A DNA stretch of 64,000 nt from Parasponia andersonii (Eukaryota > Streptophyta > Magnoliopsida > Rosales > Cannabaceae): positions 67,166 to 131,165 of the forward strand of contig JXTB01000421.1 in the NCBI GenBank assembly GCA_002914805.1. Direction: 5' to 3'. The notes under the pieces were generated by a model. The model had not been told where the DNA came from. It worked only from the letters and a program-made list of their open reading frames with translations, and searched no databases. The position numbers and the translations under genes are program-made. Of this stretch, positions 11,540 through 25,932 are shown piece by piece. Numbering within the stretch: position 1 is the first letter of the stretch; each line of letters begins with the position of its first letter.

Positions 11540-13543
11540 GAAAGTATGGTATCAGAGTCTGAGTTTAATAGCTCAGATGTATCATATTAAAGTTATTTTC
11601 ATAACAAACATTCATCATTATCTCACTAACAACTTGACATATTATTTTAGACTTGTTATGATACCTTGAAGAAGAGTTCTGAGGCACCAGCTGCATGCCG
11701 AACCTCCTCATCATTTGGATTTTTCTCTTCTGATTGAGGCAATGTAGCAAGTATTTGCCTAGATGAGTAATCCAGACTATCAGCCTCCTACTCCAAGGGA
11801 ATGTCAATTAGATTAGTCAAATAACCTCCAATAGTTCATGCATCTCCAGCTAGGGCAATTTGATGGTAAACCAGAACCTCTCATGGCGATTGCTTGGTTG
11901 CGTGAGATGGAGAGACACTTTTAAGCCCTCGGTACTCCGGTTTAGTTTTGGGCTGTGTTTGTTATTACCCGTTTAACGGAGAGTGTCATTCACTAGTGGG
12001 AGACAGTGGAACAGATGCAAGATGTAATGGGTCTGACTTGGGAAGGCTTTAAATGGATTTTGAAGGCCCAATATTCCAATGAGGATCAACAGGATGAAGT
12101 TGTGATCCAATTTGAGACTTTGATTCAGAGTAACAGAATAGTGAATGAGTACCTAATAAAGTTCACTGAGTTGGCAAGTATTGCTCTTGGACCGTGTATG
12201 AGTAAGAAGTACTGAGTTGCCAAGATCAAAAGTCTTCTGAATTATAACATTTTCAACAGAATTGGCATTCAGAATTTCCATACTTTTACTGAGATTGTAG
12301 TAGCTGCCCAATGGGCAGAAGTCGTCGAAAAGGGATTGGATTCTAGTAGGAGCTAGCAGAGAGGTAATGACAAGAAAGTCACCAAAAGGAACTAGGGGTA
12401 ATGGTCAGCCCAGTGTACTCTGAATAGTAAAAGCTCAAATAGTCGTGGTTCTTCAGGGGGTGACAGAGGCAGTTTGTATGGAGGATGTTTTGTTTGTGGC
12501 TAGCTAGGTCATCGGAAGAAGGAGTATCCTCTTCGTCTGCAGAAATCTCCTATTTCTCAAAGACGACCGCAGAGGAGCCAGTTAGATTCTGTTTCTTCTA
12601 AGAACACTCAGGCAAGGTTGCAATAGTCATAGAGTGTTTTGCAGATTTTTACTTTCCCTTAGTCTTATCAGCATCAGTACCACTCTCAAGGTTTCACTCA
12701 GAATTTTTGGACTCTTCAAGCCTCAGGGAGTCAGGGTAGGCATGGATATGGTAGTAGTGGTCCAGACCCAGCAACAGCTATTCTAGTCAAGGAAGAAGCA
12801 ACAAAGGGAAAGGAACGATGACTAATCAAGCTTATGCTTTTACTGGAGCTGATGACACTTAGGATCACATCGACCAAGATGTTTTTGACAGCATGATCCT
12901 TCTTTCATACTCTTGAGTACATATTTTTTTGACACTGGCACATCCTCTTCATTCATATCCTTATTGTTTACTCAACTATTGGGGTTGAAATTTTCTGATT
13001 TGGATTATGTATTAATGTTGGATACACCTATGGGAGGAGTAGTTGATGTGACTAGTGTATGTAAGTTTTGTCGTATTGTGATTGGTGATAGAAAGTTGCA
13101 TGCTGATTTAATTGTGTTACTAATTGGTTGTCGAAGTGTCCAGCCATTGTGGACTGTCATACGAAGCGGGTGATTTTTTTCCCTAGTGATAGACATCCTA
13201 TTGTCTTTCAAGCTAGAATGAGTCCATTGAAGCCTAGTTCTATTCTGCAAGTATGCATGGGTGGAAGGAAGAAACTCGAGTGTTATAGGAACTTGTTTGC
13301 CATTGATGGCGAGGTAAGGATAGACGATAAAGACCTACGGATTCTAGTAGTGAGTAAGTATTCAGACGTATTTCTTGAAGACTTACCGAGATTACCACCA
13401 GATAGGGAGATCAAGTTTTGCATTGAACTAGTTCTTAGGACTCTTCCAATTTCTATTCCAGCCTACTGTATAGCTCTTGAAGAAATGGTAGAATTGAGAG
13501 AACAATTGGACAATCTATTTTCCAAAAGCTTCATCCGTAGAAA

Positions 13544-15202
13544 TGATTGATTCAAATTAATGAAGTCTTTTCCCAAGTACAGGAGTGTCAAAGTAATAAA
13601 TTACTCGATAAGACTGAGGTCAATCCACATGAAGGTTAGTGAATAATACAAGACCATAACACATATATTGCAAGAATAAAAATAATAGGAAAAAATATGT
13701 TGTAGGATGATTGTGACAATATGAAACAAAGTGACTGAAATATAATGATATAAAGTTACAAAATTAAACAATTGCTAAGATTAGGGGATCCACTCTTAGG
13801 TATATCAAATAAGTATAACCTAAATTCTTTTATCACTCAATTGGAATCCACACATAACATAGGTTCCAATCAGAATATTAATCATTAAAGGTTTATTATT
13901 AGTTATTTACGTGATTAGATTAGTTTTCTTAATTATCTTTTTTTGATAACACCAACACTTGTAAATATGGTCAAGCATTCATGGTGCCACCTTATGTCCA
14001 CAACAAATCAAAATCCCTTCCTAGCACAACCAGTACAAAAGGAATTAAGTATTTGTTGTGCTAATAGTTGACTACAATGAATCAAGACTCACTACTTAAC
14101 AAGGAGAGTACTACGATTGATTAAGAAAATTAAGCAGCACATGCATAACAGTGATTAAAAGATATAAACAATGAAGTCCACCTAGAGTTTGGATTATACC
14201 TATCTTTTCCCCAAGCGGTTCACCCTTTCATCTTAGCAACATGCAAGATTAAGTAAACATAATAAAAAAGAATAACAAGTATGAACACAATATGAACATA
14301 ACTTTAAATACAAAACTCTTACTATTTTAAAGGCAAAGCAAGATTAAAATAACATGAATAACAAGAGGAGAATAAAAGAGAGTGATCCTGTTCTCAAAAC
14401 TAAGATGCCTCTTAAGCTTGGCTTAAGCATCTATTTATAGGAAAATTTAGAGATACAAAGTCAAAATTTGTAGACTAAAGATAAGAGCAAGTTGGCAACT
14501 TGTTTTGGCAGATTCAGACTCTCTGAAAAATATATCTGAACCTACATGAATTTGGACGAAAAATGTCTTGATCAAAGAAAAAAACTTAAAGCCGTATATC
14601 TTAGAAGTCGTATGCCACCAAAATTGTATCCATTGGAGATGTATTTCTTGACTTATAGCAAAATTTGTGAAGATAGGTTCTGCTAAGTCAAAATTGGTTG
14701 CTGATCTTATCATGTGGAAAGTTTTGAAATTTTTACCCCGATTTCGACTTCTTTTGAATTTTCTCAAAGAAAAAATTATCTAGATAGTTTTATGTACGTA
14801 TCTACAGCATCAATAATCACTCCATTTGAGATTGCAATGAGGACAGAATGGGCCAAAAAATAAAGGGTGACAGGCTGAACATGAATACAGTCTAATTTAT
14901 AATTTTGCCCATTTAAGACTCATTTAGAAATAATCTGAGCAGATCTTGTAAATTGGGTTTAGTTAGTAATTGAGTCCAGAATCTACGAGTTCAAGAATTG
15001 GATCAAAATCCCATGTAGTTTAGAATCTATGCCTATTTTATGAAACCTGTGAAGAAATGAATATTTAGCACAAATTAGATAATAATTCTTACTTTTATGC
15101 CCATGTCTACAAAAGTGCTTTAAATTAGGGAATTTAATGAAAATTTAAGTATACAATGATGATCTAATCTCATAATAAATGTACACAATTATACGTTCAT
15201 CA
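13544..15202. mobile_element. Solo-LTR-like insertion nested in the gypsy RT region
   Basis: This 1659-bp block has termini TGAT...ATCA and near-matching flanks AGAAA (left) and AGAAG (right), as expected for an LTR element insertion with a 5-bp target duplication. No coding region lies inside and the host element's RT similarity resumes on the far side. It is therefore best read as a solo LTR of another family, younger than its host element. Confidence 0.65.
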
Positions 15203-18024
15203 AGAAGCACTTCCCCTTGAGGTGTTCTTGTCTTGTTTGTAGAGAAAGTGGACAGTTCGTTGAGACTTTGTGTAGACTACATAAAGTTGAATCAGATGAC
15301 AGTGAAGAACAAATATCCTTTGCCAAGGATAGATGAGCTATTTCACCAACTCGATAGTTCGAGATTCTTCTCCAAGATCAACTTGAGATCCGATTATCAT
15401 CAGTTGAAGATAAGAGAGGAAGATATACCGAAGACGACATTCTGAACTTGATATGGTCACTTTGAGTTTCTGGTGATGCCGTTTGTTTTGACGAATGCTC
15501 TTGCAGCCTTTATAGATCTTAAGAATTAGATTTGCAGGCCATTTTTGGACCATTTAGTAGTTGTGTTCATCGATGATATCCTGGTATATTCCAACACTTA
15601 TGAAGAGCATGCGGAGTAGAGCATGCCGAGTATCTGGGAAAAGTGCTTAAGACCTTGAGAGATCATCAGTTGTATGCCAAGAAATCGAAGTATGAATTTT
15701 GGAAGTCAAAAGTGAAATTCTTAGGGCATGTGATTTCTCATAAAGGTATAATAGTCGATCCCGCATAGATAGAAGCTTTTCTAGAGTTGGAGAGCTTGAG
15801 AAATATGGTAGAGGTACAGAGTTTCCTCAGTTTAGCAGGCTACTATCATCATTTTGTGCAAGGTTTCTCTACAATTACCTTACCTTTGACCAAGTTGACC
15901 AGAAAGTGAAGAAGCTTTTGTCAGGTTGAAGCAGAGTTTAACCACTACACTATTTCTACTATTCCTGACAGTAGTAAATCTTATATGGTGTATACTGATG
16001 CTTCAATGACGGGTTTGGGATATATTTTGATGCAGAATAGTTAAGTTGTAGCTTATGCTTCTAGCCAGTTAAAGCCATATGAGAAGAGTTATCCCATCCA
16101 TGATATAGAAAATGGTTTAGTTATGGCTTATGCTTCTCGCCAATTGAAGTCACATGAGAAGAGTTATCCCACTCATGATCTAGAGCTTACAGTAGTAATC
16201 TTTGCGTTGAAGATTTGACGATGTTACTTCTATGATGTAAAGTTTGAAATATTCTCCGATCATAAGAGTTTGAAGTATCTTTTTACTCAGAAGGATCTGA
16301 ACTTGAGACATCAGAGATGGGTTGAGTATATGGAGGATTATGACTTCAAACTACAGTATTGTCCTAGTAAGGCCATTGTTGTAGTTGATGCACTGAGTAG
16401 GAAGCCTCATGGTGTACTAACTATTCTGGTGTTTGAAGGTTGGAAGGACTCAGTTGTGATTGGTGACTACAACTTGCAGTACTTCGAGAATGAATGAGTT
16501 GCTTCCCTATGCAAGATTATGATTTCACCATCACCTCTCTAGACTATCCAATAGAGTTAATGGCAAGACAATGAGTTGAGGACAATCTAGAAACGACTTC
16601 AAACTTATGAATAGTTAGATGGTTGGAGCACCAACAAGGAAGGGTTCTAGATTTTCAGTGGAAAATTGGTTGTAGCTAATGAACTTAATCTTCGAGAAAC
16701 TATTCTAATAGAAGCTCATATATTAAGTTTCGCAGTACATCTGGGTAGTGATAAGATGTACCGAGACTTGAAGAAGCACTATTAGTGGAAAGGTATAAAG
16801 AAGGATGTGACTACTTTCATGGCTAAGTGTTGACTTGTCAACAAGTTAATGCTGAATACCAGAGGCTAGCTAGGTTACTTCAGCCGTTGCCAATTCCGGA
16901 GTGGAAGTGGGACAAGATCATGATGGACTTTATGACCAATTTTCTGAAGACTTTAAGGAAGAACGATGTAGTTAGGGTGATAGGTGATCGGTGGTCGAAG
17001 AGTGCTCACTTTATACTGATCCAGATGGACTACTCACTTACTAAGCTCAGTAGACTATATGTGGAAAACATCATACGTTTGCATGGTATGCCTTCAAGCA
17101 TAGTTTCTGATAGAGATCCAAGGTTTACTTCTAAATTTTAGAGAGCCTTACAGAAAATACTGGGTATGCAATTAGATATCAGTACTGCTTACCATCCGAA
17201 GATAGATAGTCAGTATGAAAGGACCATTCAGGTTCTTGAGGACATGCTATGTTATTATATACTGGACTTTGGTGAGAACTGGGATGATTATCTTCCTTTA
17301 GGAGAATTTGCTTACAATAATACCTACCAGACCAGTGTAGGTGTGGCTCCATACGAAGTGTTATATGGGAGGTTGTGTAGATCACCTTTGTATTGGGCTA
17401 AGCCTGAAGAGCATGTTACTCTTAGACTTGAATTGATTGAGGAGACTACCGAGAAAATCAAAGATATCCAAGAGAGCCTCAAGGAGATTCAGAGTCATCA
17501 GAAGAGTTATGTTGTTCTTAAGAGGCATGAGATAGAGTTCAATACTAGTAATTCCATATTCTTGAAAGTAACTCCAAAGCATGGTGTGTTAAGATTTCGG
17601 GTTGAGGGTAAGTTTGCTCTAAGGTATATTGGTCCCTTTGAGTTCAGTGGGAGAATTGTACCAGTGGCGTATCGTTTAAATCTACCTACGCAGTTGGGTT
17701 ACGTGCATAACGTGTTTCATGTGTCGATGTTGAAAAAGTACACGTCGGACCTATCTCATTTTGTTCAGTACATGCATGTACTGATCCAAGAAGATGTGTC
17801 ATCTGAAGAGTAGCCTATTCGCCTATTAGCTAGAGAGTTGAAGTTGCTTCACAACAGAGAAATACCATTTGTCAAGCTACTTTAGGAACATTATCCACTT
17901 GGGAGCTCGAAGCAGAGATGTATGAGAAGTACTCTTATTTGTTTAACTTTTAGTTAGAAGTTGTAGATATAAGCCTTGACTTGTTTTTGAATTTTGGGAC
18001 GAAATTCATATAAGGAGGGGAGAA

Positions 18025-19619
18025 TGTAAAAAATTAGAATTTTCGAGAGTAATTTGGACATTTTACCAATTTTTTGAATATAATAATAGAGGGATTTATT
18101 TGCAAAGTTTATTGGAGAAAAGACTATATTGCAATTATTTTGAGGACCGAAGTGATAGAGATTTGGGAATCGGGGACTATAGTGAAAATTTTTAAAAATT
18201 TGCACAGTTCCCTAATTATCCCCCACATGGGCTTACCCTCCCACACACTCTCTCTCTTCTCTCCCTCCCTCGGTCCCGACCTCTCTCTCTCTCTCTCTTG
18301 CTCTCACTCGCTCAGCCAAAGGGGAAGTAGAAGGCGCCGCTGCCTCTCACTGCCGTCCAACTATAGGGACTGTCGACAGAGCTTCCCTGCACTGGATCTG
18401 AGCCGACGCCATCTAGCAACGACCTTTTCACCGGAGAAGGAGAAGTGGTTGTTTCATATTTTTGGCTACTAGAGATGATTCCAGCCACCATTTGACCTCT
18501 AACCAGGCTCATTGGATTCGTATCGTCGCAAGGATCATCAAGGTATATATATATATCTTAATCTTATACTGTCAAAATCAAAACTTGCCATTTTTGAATA
18601 TTTTGAGCTTAAGTTTGACTTTTTAATACGGCCGTTGGATCGTGTTTTTATTGTCATTTTTGGATTATACTCAGAAAATAGGGAAGTTTGATATATATAT
18701 ATATATTACCTATGTTTGGTGATTGGCACGAAAATCGAAATCAGACGGCTAAGATTTGTCTCGATTTATATGTCACCGATCTAGTGTAGACTGGAACCCG
18801 AATTTGACAAGTTACATCTCTAACCTAACTATTTTGTGTGCTAGGAACTCAGTGAAGAGATTCGTTTAAGGATTTGAAGCTCCGTTGAGAAGTTTTTTTT
18901 CATAAGAGGACGATCAAGGGTTTAGAATTGGTACCTGACCCTCCGAGTGATCCTCCAATGACACCTTGAGGATTTAATAGTATGGTGTCACTATTCTTGT
19001 GAGGTAGAGATTCAGCTATCTTCGTTTCATATCATTTTCGAATAAAACTTATTTTTTTACAACATATGAGAACAAATGTGGTTTTTGAATTATTTGAATA
19101 TATGTGGTGGTATCTGATTGTATGATATATATCGTATTGCTCTGAGAACTTATTAAGTGCATGTTATTTTAGGTACATCAAAAATAAAGTCGTTATGCTG
19201 CCTATTTTTCTGTAAAAACCTATTATGCCTATCTTATCGAAAAACTAAAGCATGATTATTTTCACACTTCAGTTTTGTATTGCACGTGTCGTAGGATTAT
19301 ACATGAGCATCGTGTTAGCATTATGGGTTTATAGTGTGGTACTATATACCTCACCATCAATGCAAAGTTCGTAAACCCACGCGGGGTTTGTTATTTCTGA
19401 TTACCTCCCTATTCGGCAGGCGTAGGCAATTCGATTGCCCCTCCAGGTTTGGTAGGTGACACATGGGTATCCCCTCTGGGTATGGGCTTAGGTGTCAGGT
19501 AAGATGTTAGGTATACTTAGTGCCATCATCTTGGGTTTTCACATATGAGAGGATGAGAGCTCATGGGTATAGATTGTTTTGTATCATATACATATAGATT
19601 GATGGTTTTGATTACACGG

Positions 19620-19680
<61 letters not shown>

Positions 19681-20265
19681 GATTTTCAGTTTGGATTATA
19701 TATATGTATGTTTTGGATCTAAACTTACCATGCAGGAGTCTTCCATTGCTAAAATATTTTCATCGAGGTAACTGCTTTTCTATTAGGTATTGTATGCTCA
19801 TCTCTCTCCCTTTCTCCTCAGGTGGTGTCCAATGCAATTTGGGTGATCAAGAGGATTAAGAGATCATTTGTGATTATAGTTTTTCATCTTAGTAATACTA
19901 GAAGAGTGTGTTATTTTAGTGTTTGGATCTTTTTGGATTTTATTTTAGCATTGAACTAAGATTACTACTTTCCATCATGTTTGTGAACTTATGTATGCCA
20001 TTCTAACTTTAGTTTTATTGTGGATGATGATGATGCTTGAGCCTTATTTTCTTAACTATGTTTTTTTTTTTGTATTTATTCGACCTATGTTTAATAGTGT
20101 ATACAAACTGTGAGAGAGGTTCACGGGATAAAATTTCGAATATTTTATTTAAATAGATCGTTTTATAAAACTGAGACTTTAAAGACGTTTTCCAAATAAA
20201 TCAAGGAATTTCTCACTTTTAGGAAATTCTCCTTCGGCCACTAATCCGAGTTTTGGGTTATAACA
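18025..20265 (+). repeat. 3' LTR of the Tekay-like element
   Basis: It starts TGTAAAAAATTAG after the purine tract and ends GGGTTATAACA. A compound TA/TG microsatellite at 19623-19681 is found only in this copy. Confidence 0.85.
19623..19681. repeat. Compound (TA)n(TG)n microsatellite
   Basis: About 20 TA units run directly into about 9 TG units inside the right LTR. The other LTR of the same element has only short AT text at this place. Confidence 0.9.
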
Positions 20266-20925
20266 ACTAGCGTTGCTATTGTCATACTCCGGGTCAAGAA
20301 ATCTGATTTGGTAGTTGTAGAGTGGTTCTGACCTAGCCATTAGTGTTTAGGACTATAGATCACTGTTAGCAAGTACTATGATAACTCTAGTGACAGAATG
20401 AATGGTTCTTGAATGATTATAATGTAAAAGGGTTATAATAAGAGAATGATTCCTGATTCGTAAAATAGCTAAGGTTATTCATATTAGTCGAGGCTTATGT
20501 ATTGTGCCTCTTAATTAAATTAAAGAGTCTTAAACAATTAGGACTCTTGCTCTTGCTATAGTGGAGTTATACGGGAATATTAGGAGAGGTAGAACGCTTT
20601 GGGATTAATGAGTAGTTGAGGAGGTATTTTACTCTACTAGGACTCTAGCATTATTCTCTATAAATAAGACCTCAGGGCAGTGATAGATCTAGGACTTTGT
20701 TCAGTGAAAGCGTAATAAGATTTTTCTTTTAATGAATTAAAAATCTAATTGTTTGTTAATAAATTTATATTAATACGGATCAATACACGTAAAGATATAG
20801 TCTCCGGAGGAAAAAATAATAATCAACGCATACAGTATTCACTTCCTATCTTCAATTATCACAATAAAATATTCTATTCTTATCTTCAATTTCTTGTTCT
20901 TACAGGGGTATTGTTGACACATTAG
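20266..20925 (+). mobile_element. LTR-like remnant, family unclear
   Basis: A TATA box (TATAAATA at 20660-20667) is followed by a tract that resembles the R/U5 of copia LTRs and ends in TTCTTGTTCTTACA near 20905. No coding sequence accompanies it. It does not match the host sequence expected to the right of the gypsy insertion, so it is probably another decayed LTR. The boundaries are approximate. Confidence 0.4.
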
Positions 20926-21228
20926 TTGTGGAAATTCAAGGAAAAATCGAGCATACGTACATCAAAACTTCTGCTTGGGATTACCCTATTTAGGATTTTT
21001 TTTTTCCTTATCTTCTTTTATTTTAGGGTAACCCAAAAAAATAAATCAATAAATAAAGGAATTAAAGAGAAGATATGTAATGCTTATATTAATAATTATA
21101 CATTGGATGGTAGACAATCTGTTAAGAAAAGCATATTTGATACAGATACAGAAAAAAAAATAAATAAAAAATAAATAAAGAAAAGGGTCGGTTCTCTATG
21201 CGGCCACAAGCCATCCCTATACATTAAT
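20926..21228. other. Duplicated host segment (second copy of 7420-7670)
   Basis: It shares ACGTACATCAAAAC, the ATTTTAGGGTAACC block, an AATAAATAAA tract and CATTGGATGGT.GACAATCT with 7420-7670, at perhaps 80% identity by eye. It sits directly to the left of the minus-strand copia element. No gene is seen. Confidence 0.6.
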
Positions 21229-21790
21229 TGTTAGGAGATCGGCTTTGCGGAAGCGTTAACACACAGCTAAAATACGAGTTGAGAAAATTTGGGTAAAATG
21301 AAAAAAAATAAGGCACACAAAAGAATTAATATGGTTCACCCAATTTAGGCTACGTCTACGGATAAGGCTGTAAAGAATTTTACTACGAAAAGAAGATTAC
21401 AACTCACTTCTCTCTAAATACAAGGAGAGAACAAATGAACATCTCTCTCTTTTGAAATAGGAGAAAGCACTCTCTCTAACCAATTTAGGAGAAAACAAGT
21501 GGGACACTAAGAGGAATTCATAGACTTGAATTCTCTCTTAGAAAGGAAGAGGATTTAGAATGGGATACGAAACAAGTGATGAAGCCCTCCGTATTTATAG
21601 AACTTGAAAGGTGGTATGAACATCATCTTTTACTATTGCTATTACAGCTGCTCTTTTCACTATTGCTATTGCGGCTGCCCTTTTTACTATTCCTATTGCG
21701 GCTGCCCTTTTTACTATTCCTATTGCAGCTGCCTTTTTTCCGCTGTTCCTATTGCGGCTAGTTGGTGAGCTGCAATTATTGATTTGTTCA
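21229..21790 (-). repeat. 3' LTR of the minus-strand copia element
   Basis: On the plus strand it runs from TGTTAGGAGATC to GATTTGTTCA. It carries a 27-bp tandem repeat. It pairs with 25933-26472. Confidence 0.8.
21633..21761. repeat. 27-bp minisatellite inside the copia LTR
   Basis: Nearly five units of the form CTATTCCTATTGCGGCTGCC plus a T-rich end stand in a row. The matching array in the other LTR is at 26314-26442. Confidence 0.8.
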
Positions 21791-24700
21791 ATATTCTCCG
21801 ACTTGAAGACTTGATTTTAATCATATCTTCATACTTGATAAATCTTTCTTTTCTTTCCTTATCAATTCTTCATGCTGCTTATATTTCAGCTAGGCCATAT
21901 AAGGATCTACACCATTGGAACTTGTCAGTGTTGATTGGTTTAGTTAAAGTATCTGCTAGGTTTTCTTTTGTGTGAATCTTTTTCATGTCCATACTTCCAT
22001 CTTCTACTACTTCTCGAAAAAAGTGATATTGAACGCTAATGTGCTTTGTCCTAGAATGAAAGGTTGGATTCTTTATTATGTGCAAGGCACTCTAACTGTC
22101 ACAAAATAGAGGAATCTTTTCTTGTTTTTGCCCGAGCTCCTCCAATAATCTTTGAATCCAAATAGCCTCTTTACAAGCTTGTGTAGCTACCATGTATTCT
22201 ACTTCTATTGCAGATAAAGCCACAACAGTTTGTAGTTTCGAAACCCAGCTTACAGCTCCTTTTGCAAGAGTAAACACATAGCCTGTAGTAGATTTTCATT
22301 TGTCAAGATTACCCGCAAAATCTGAATCAACATATCCTTTGACAGTAAATTCTGATCCTCTGTAACATAATGCACTATCTAAGGTTCCTTTGATGTATCT
22401 CAGAATTCTTTTCACAGCATTCCAATGCTCTTCACCAGAATTTTCCATATATCGACTAACTGCTTCTACTGCTTGGCAATGTTTGGTCTTGTACATATCA
22501 TAATGAACATTAGGCTTCCCACTGCTGATGCATATGGTACTTGAGACATTTCCATCCTCTCTGCTTCATTGCTAGGACACATCCCAGAGGATAACTTGAA
22601 GTTAGCAGGAAGTGGGTAGAAATCGATTTACAATCTTGCATATTGAAGCGGCACAAGATTTTCTTCAAATAATTCTTCTGAGAAAGCTGAATCTTCTTGT
22701 TACCTCTGTTTCAGTGAATTTGCATCCCTAGAATCTTGTTTGCTAGTCCTTCATATCAAATTCACTATCTAACTGTGCCTTCAATTCTTGGATTCTGCCT
22801 TTGTTGGGGCCCACTGCCAACATGTCATCCATATACAACAATAAGATAATGAAGTCACAATCTTCATCAAACCTCCTGAAGTATGTGCAGTGGTCTGAAC
22901 TGAGTCTGTTGTACCCAAGGTTTATGATGACGGAATCAAATCTCTTATACCAATACCTCGGCACCTGTTTGAGATCGTATAGAGATTTGTTCAACTTGCA
23001 AACCAAGTTCTCCTTGCCTACTTCAGCAAAATCTTCTGGTTAGAGCATATAAATCTCTTCTTCAAGTTCTCAATGAAGACAAGTAGTTTTCATATCTAGC
23101 TGCTCTAGATGTAAGTCAAACGTAGCACACATTGCCAGAACCACTCTAACTGTTGTCAGTCGAACTACAGGTGAAAATATCTTATTGAAGTCAATACCTT
23201 TTTTCTGAGCATATCCTTTTACCACCAATCTCGCACGATACCGCTCCACTTGATCATTGCTATCATGCTTGATCTTGTAGACCTATTTGTTGCCAATAGC
23301 CTTCTTTCTTTATGGTAGCGAAACAAGATCCCATGTTTTGTTCATGTGAAGGGCTTCAGTCTCTTCTTGCATTGTTGTCATCCATAGGGATACATCCAGG
23401 CTTTTAGTAGCCTCATAGAAAGTTGTTGGCTCTCCATCCTCTGTTAGAAGACAGTATACAATATTGCTCTCAGCGATATAATCCGAGTGCCATGCCAGCG
23501 TTCTTCTCTCACGAGTTGACTAACGAATTTCAGAAGCCTCTTCCTCAATTGGTTTCATGCTCTGGTGCTACTTCAGAAGAATCTGAATCTTCAGTATTCT
23601 TTTCTACCTAAACTGTAGTAGTATCTGGTCTACTATCATCTCCCTTCTCTTGCAGTTTATTCTCTACAAATATTGCATCTCTGCTGATGACAACCTTATG
23701 GGCAGTGGGATCCCATAAGTTATATCCCTTGACTCCACTAGCATATCCCAAGAGTATACACCTTTTGGATTTTGAATCTAGTTTTGTGATTTCTTGAGCG
23801 TTGTACATCATGTACACAGGACATCCAAATATATGTAAGCGAGAATAATCAGCTAGCTTACCAGTCCACATCTTTATCGGTATCTTCAGATCAATCGCTG
23901 TTGATGGAGATCGATTGATCATATAACAGGCAGTTTTGACTGCTTCTGCCCAGAATGCTTTGGGTAGACCTACAGCTTTCAACATTGCTCTTGTTCTTTC
24001 CAACAAGGTTCTGTTCATCCGCTCTACCACTCCTTTTGTTGAGGAGTGTATGCCACTGTGAACTGCCTCTTGATACCTTCTTATTGACAGAAGTTATCAA
24101 ATTCATCACTTGTATATTCTCCTCCATTGTCTATCCTTAAACACTTGATCTTTTCTCTAGATTCAAGCTTTATCCGTGTTTTGAATATTTTGAAGACTGA
24201 AAACACATCTACCTTCCTCTTGATAACATACACCCAACATCTCCTAAAGTGATCATCAATAAAAGATACAAAGTATCTAGCTCTTAGGGACATTACCGGT
24301 ACTTGCCAAATATCAGAGTGAATCAAGTCTAGAACTTTTTTACTTCTAGAACTGGATGTGCTAAACTTTAATCTATGCTACTTGCTTGTGACAAAATGCT
24401 CACAAAAGGATAAAGATACCTTTGTGAGACCAGGAAGCAACCTCCATTCAGAGAGAATCTTCAAGCCTCGTTCTGACATATGGCTAAGCTTACGATGCCA
24501 CATCATCGTTGATTCTTCTCCGGAATTTGTTGAAGCAACTGATGCCTCCGCTTCCATAAGTGTATCTCCTTTAAGCATGTATAGATTCACTACGATTTTC
24601 TCTGCCATCATTACTACAAGCGTGCCCTTCATAATCTTCATGATCCCATTCTCGACACGAGTTTTGCAACCAAGGTTATCTAATTGTCCCAAAGATAATA

Positions 24701-25825
24701 GATTTTTCTTCAGGCCCTTCACATGTCACATCTCTTGAATAGTACAAATAGTGTCATCGTACATCTTTATCTTGATAGTACCAATCCCACAAATCTCTAA
24801 GGCACGATCGTTATCTATGAATATAGATCCTCCAGAGACAGGTTCATATGTGTGAAACCATTCTCTGTGAGAAGTTATGTGCCATGTTACTTCCGAATCT
24901 ACTAACCAAACATCAGTGAGCTACCGTCTGTTCTTAGAAATTATTATTGCTTCATTATACAAGATTTCTCCATCATCTAAAGTATTTGCAACATTCCTCT
25001 GTGCATTTGATGACTCGGGATCCTTCTCTTTGGAATCTCTATTCTTCTTGAGTTGCCAACACTCCCTTTTGACGTGCCCTTTCTTGCCACAGTGATAACA
25101 CTTGACATTCTTCTTACTTCTTGACTTTGATCTACCACGACTATGACTTCCACTGGGGCCACGTTCCGTTGATCTCCCTCTCATTGTCAAAGTCTCTACT
25201 TACTGTAAACTTGCTAATCTGTCTTCCTTGTTCCTACGCCGATTTTCTTTTTCGAGAATAGCAGCTGTAAGATCGTTGAAAACTAGAGTTGTAGCATTGC
25301 TGGTCACATTTATAATGAGTTGATCATACAAATCAGGTAGACGCTTAAGTAAGATTTCTGCATGTTCATTATCCTCTTTTTTATACTCCATTGTTGTGAG
25401 CTATGAGAATATAGTGTTGAGGGTGTTGATGTGATCGGTCACCGTTGTTAATTCCGCTATCCGAAGGGTATAAAACCTTCTCTTCAAGAAAATTTTATTG
25501 TGAAGTGACTTGACTTGATACAATTTTGTCAGTATATCCCATATCTCCTTGGCTGACTTCTTCTCTTTAATGCTCAACAGGACTCCATCTGCTAGCGCCA
25601 GATGTAAGTTAGCAATAGCATTGCTATCTATCTCGTCCCACCTTTTATCATCAGTAATCTCAGCAGGTCTTTCCCCAATTACTGCTAGGCAATTATCTTT
25701 TCTCAAGATTGCCTTTATCTTCATTTTCCACAAAGAGAAATTGCTCCCATTAAACTTCCCAATATCGAATTTTGCCGCCATTTTTGTTCACCACGATTTG
25801 TTCAGTTACCATCATTTTACTATAT

Positions 25826-25915
25826 ATGAACAATACCGTATATATGAATAGTATTGTATACGTGAACAAAACCGTATACATGAATAGTTCCATATATGTG
25901 AACAGTACTCCAACC
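25826..25915. repeat. 18-bp tandem repeat in the copia leader
   Basis: Five consecutive 18-base units alternate ATGAACA and ATGAATA starts with GTATAT or GTATAC ends. They lie between the gag start and the primer site of the minus-strand element. Confidence 0.7.
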
Positions 25916-25932
25916 AATGGCTCTGATACTAC

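Larger units (their letters stand above)
9389..20265 (+). mobile_element. Ty3/gypsy element, Tekay/Del-like chromovirus (fossil)
   Basis: It carries two LTRs of about 2.2 kb, an initiator-Met-type primer site just inside the left LTR (TGGTATCAGAGTCTGAG near 11547) and a purine-rich tract (AAGGAGGGGAGAA) before the right LTR. Recognisable parts in order are gag near 12006-12215, protease near 12913-13173 (DTGTSSSFIS), reverse transcriptase in two pieces around a nested insertion, RNase H near 15950-16430, integrase near 16750-17600 and a chromovirus-like C-terminal part near 17600-17930. The lineage is suggested by the integrase tail text and the long LTRs. The coding region is heavily broken, with well over ten interruptions. 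The LTR ends differ by roughly 13% by eye, so it is old. An ACTA/AACTA repeat at the outer ends may be the target duplication. Confidence 0.85.

Noticed and set aside
19563-19859. A 98-codon frame rich in Tyr-Ile repeats
   Set aside because: It is translated TA/TG microsatellite inside an LTR.
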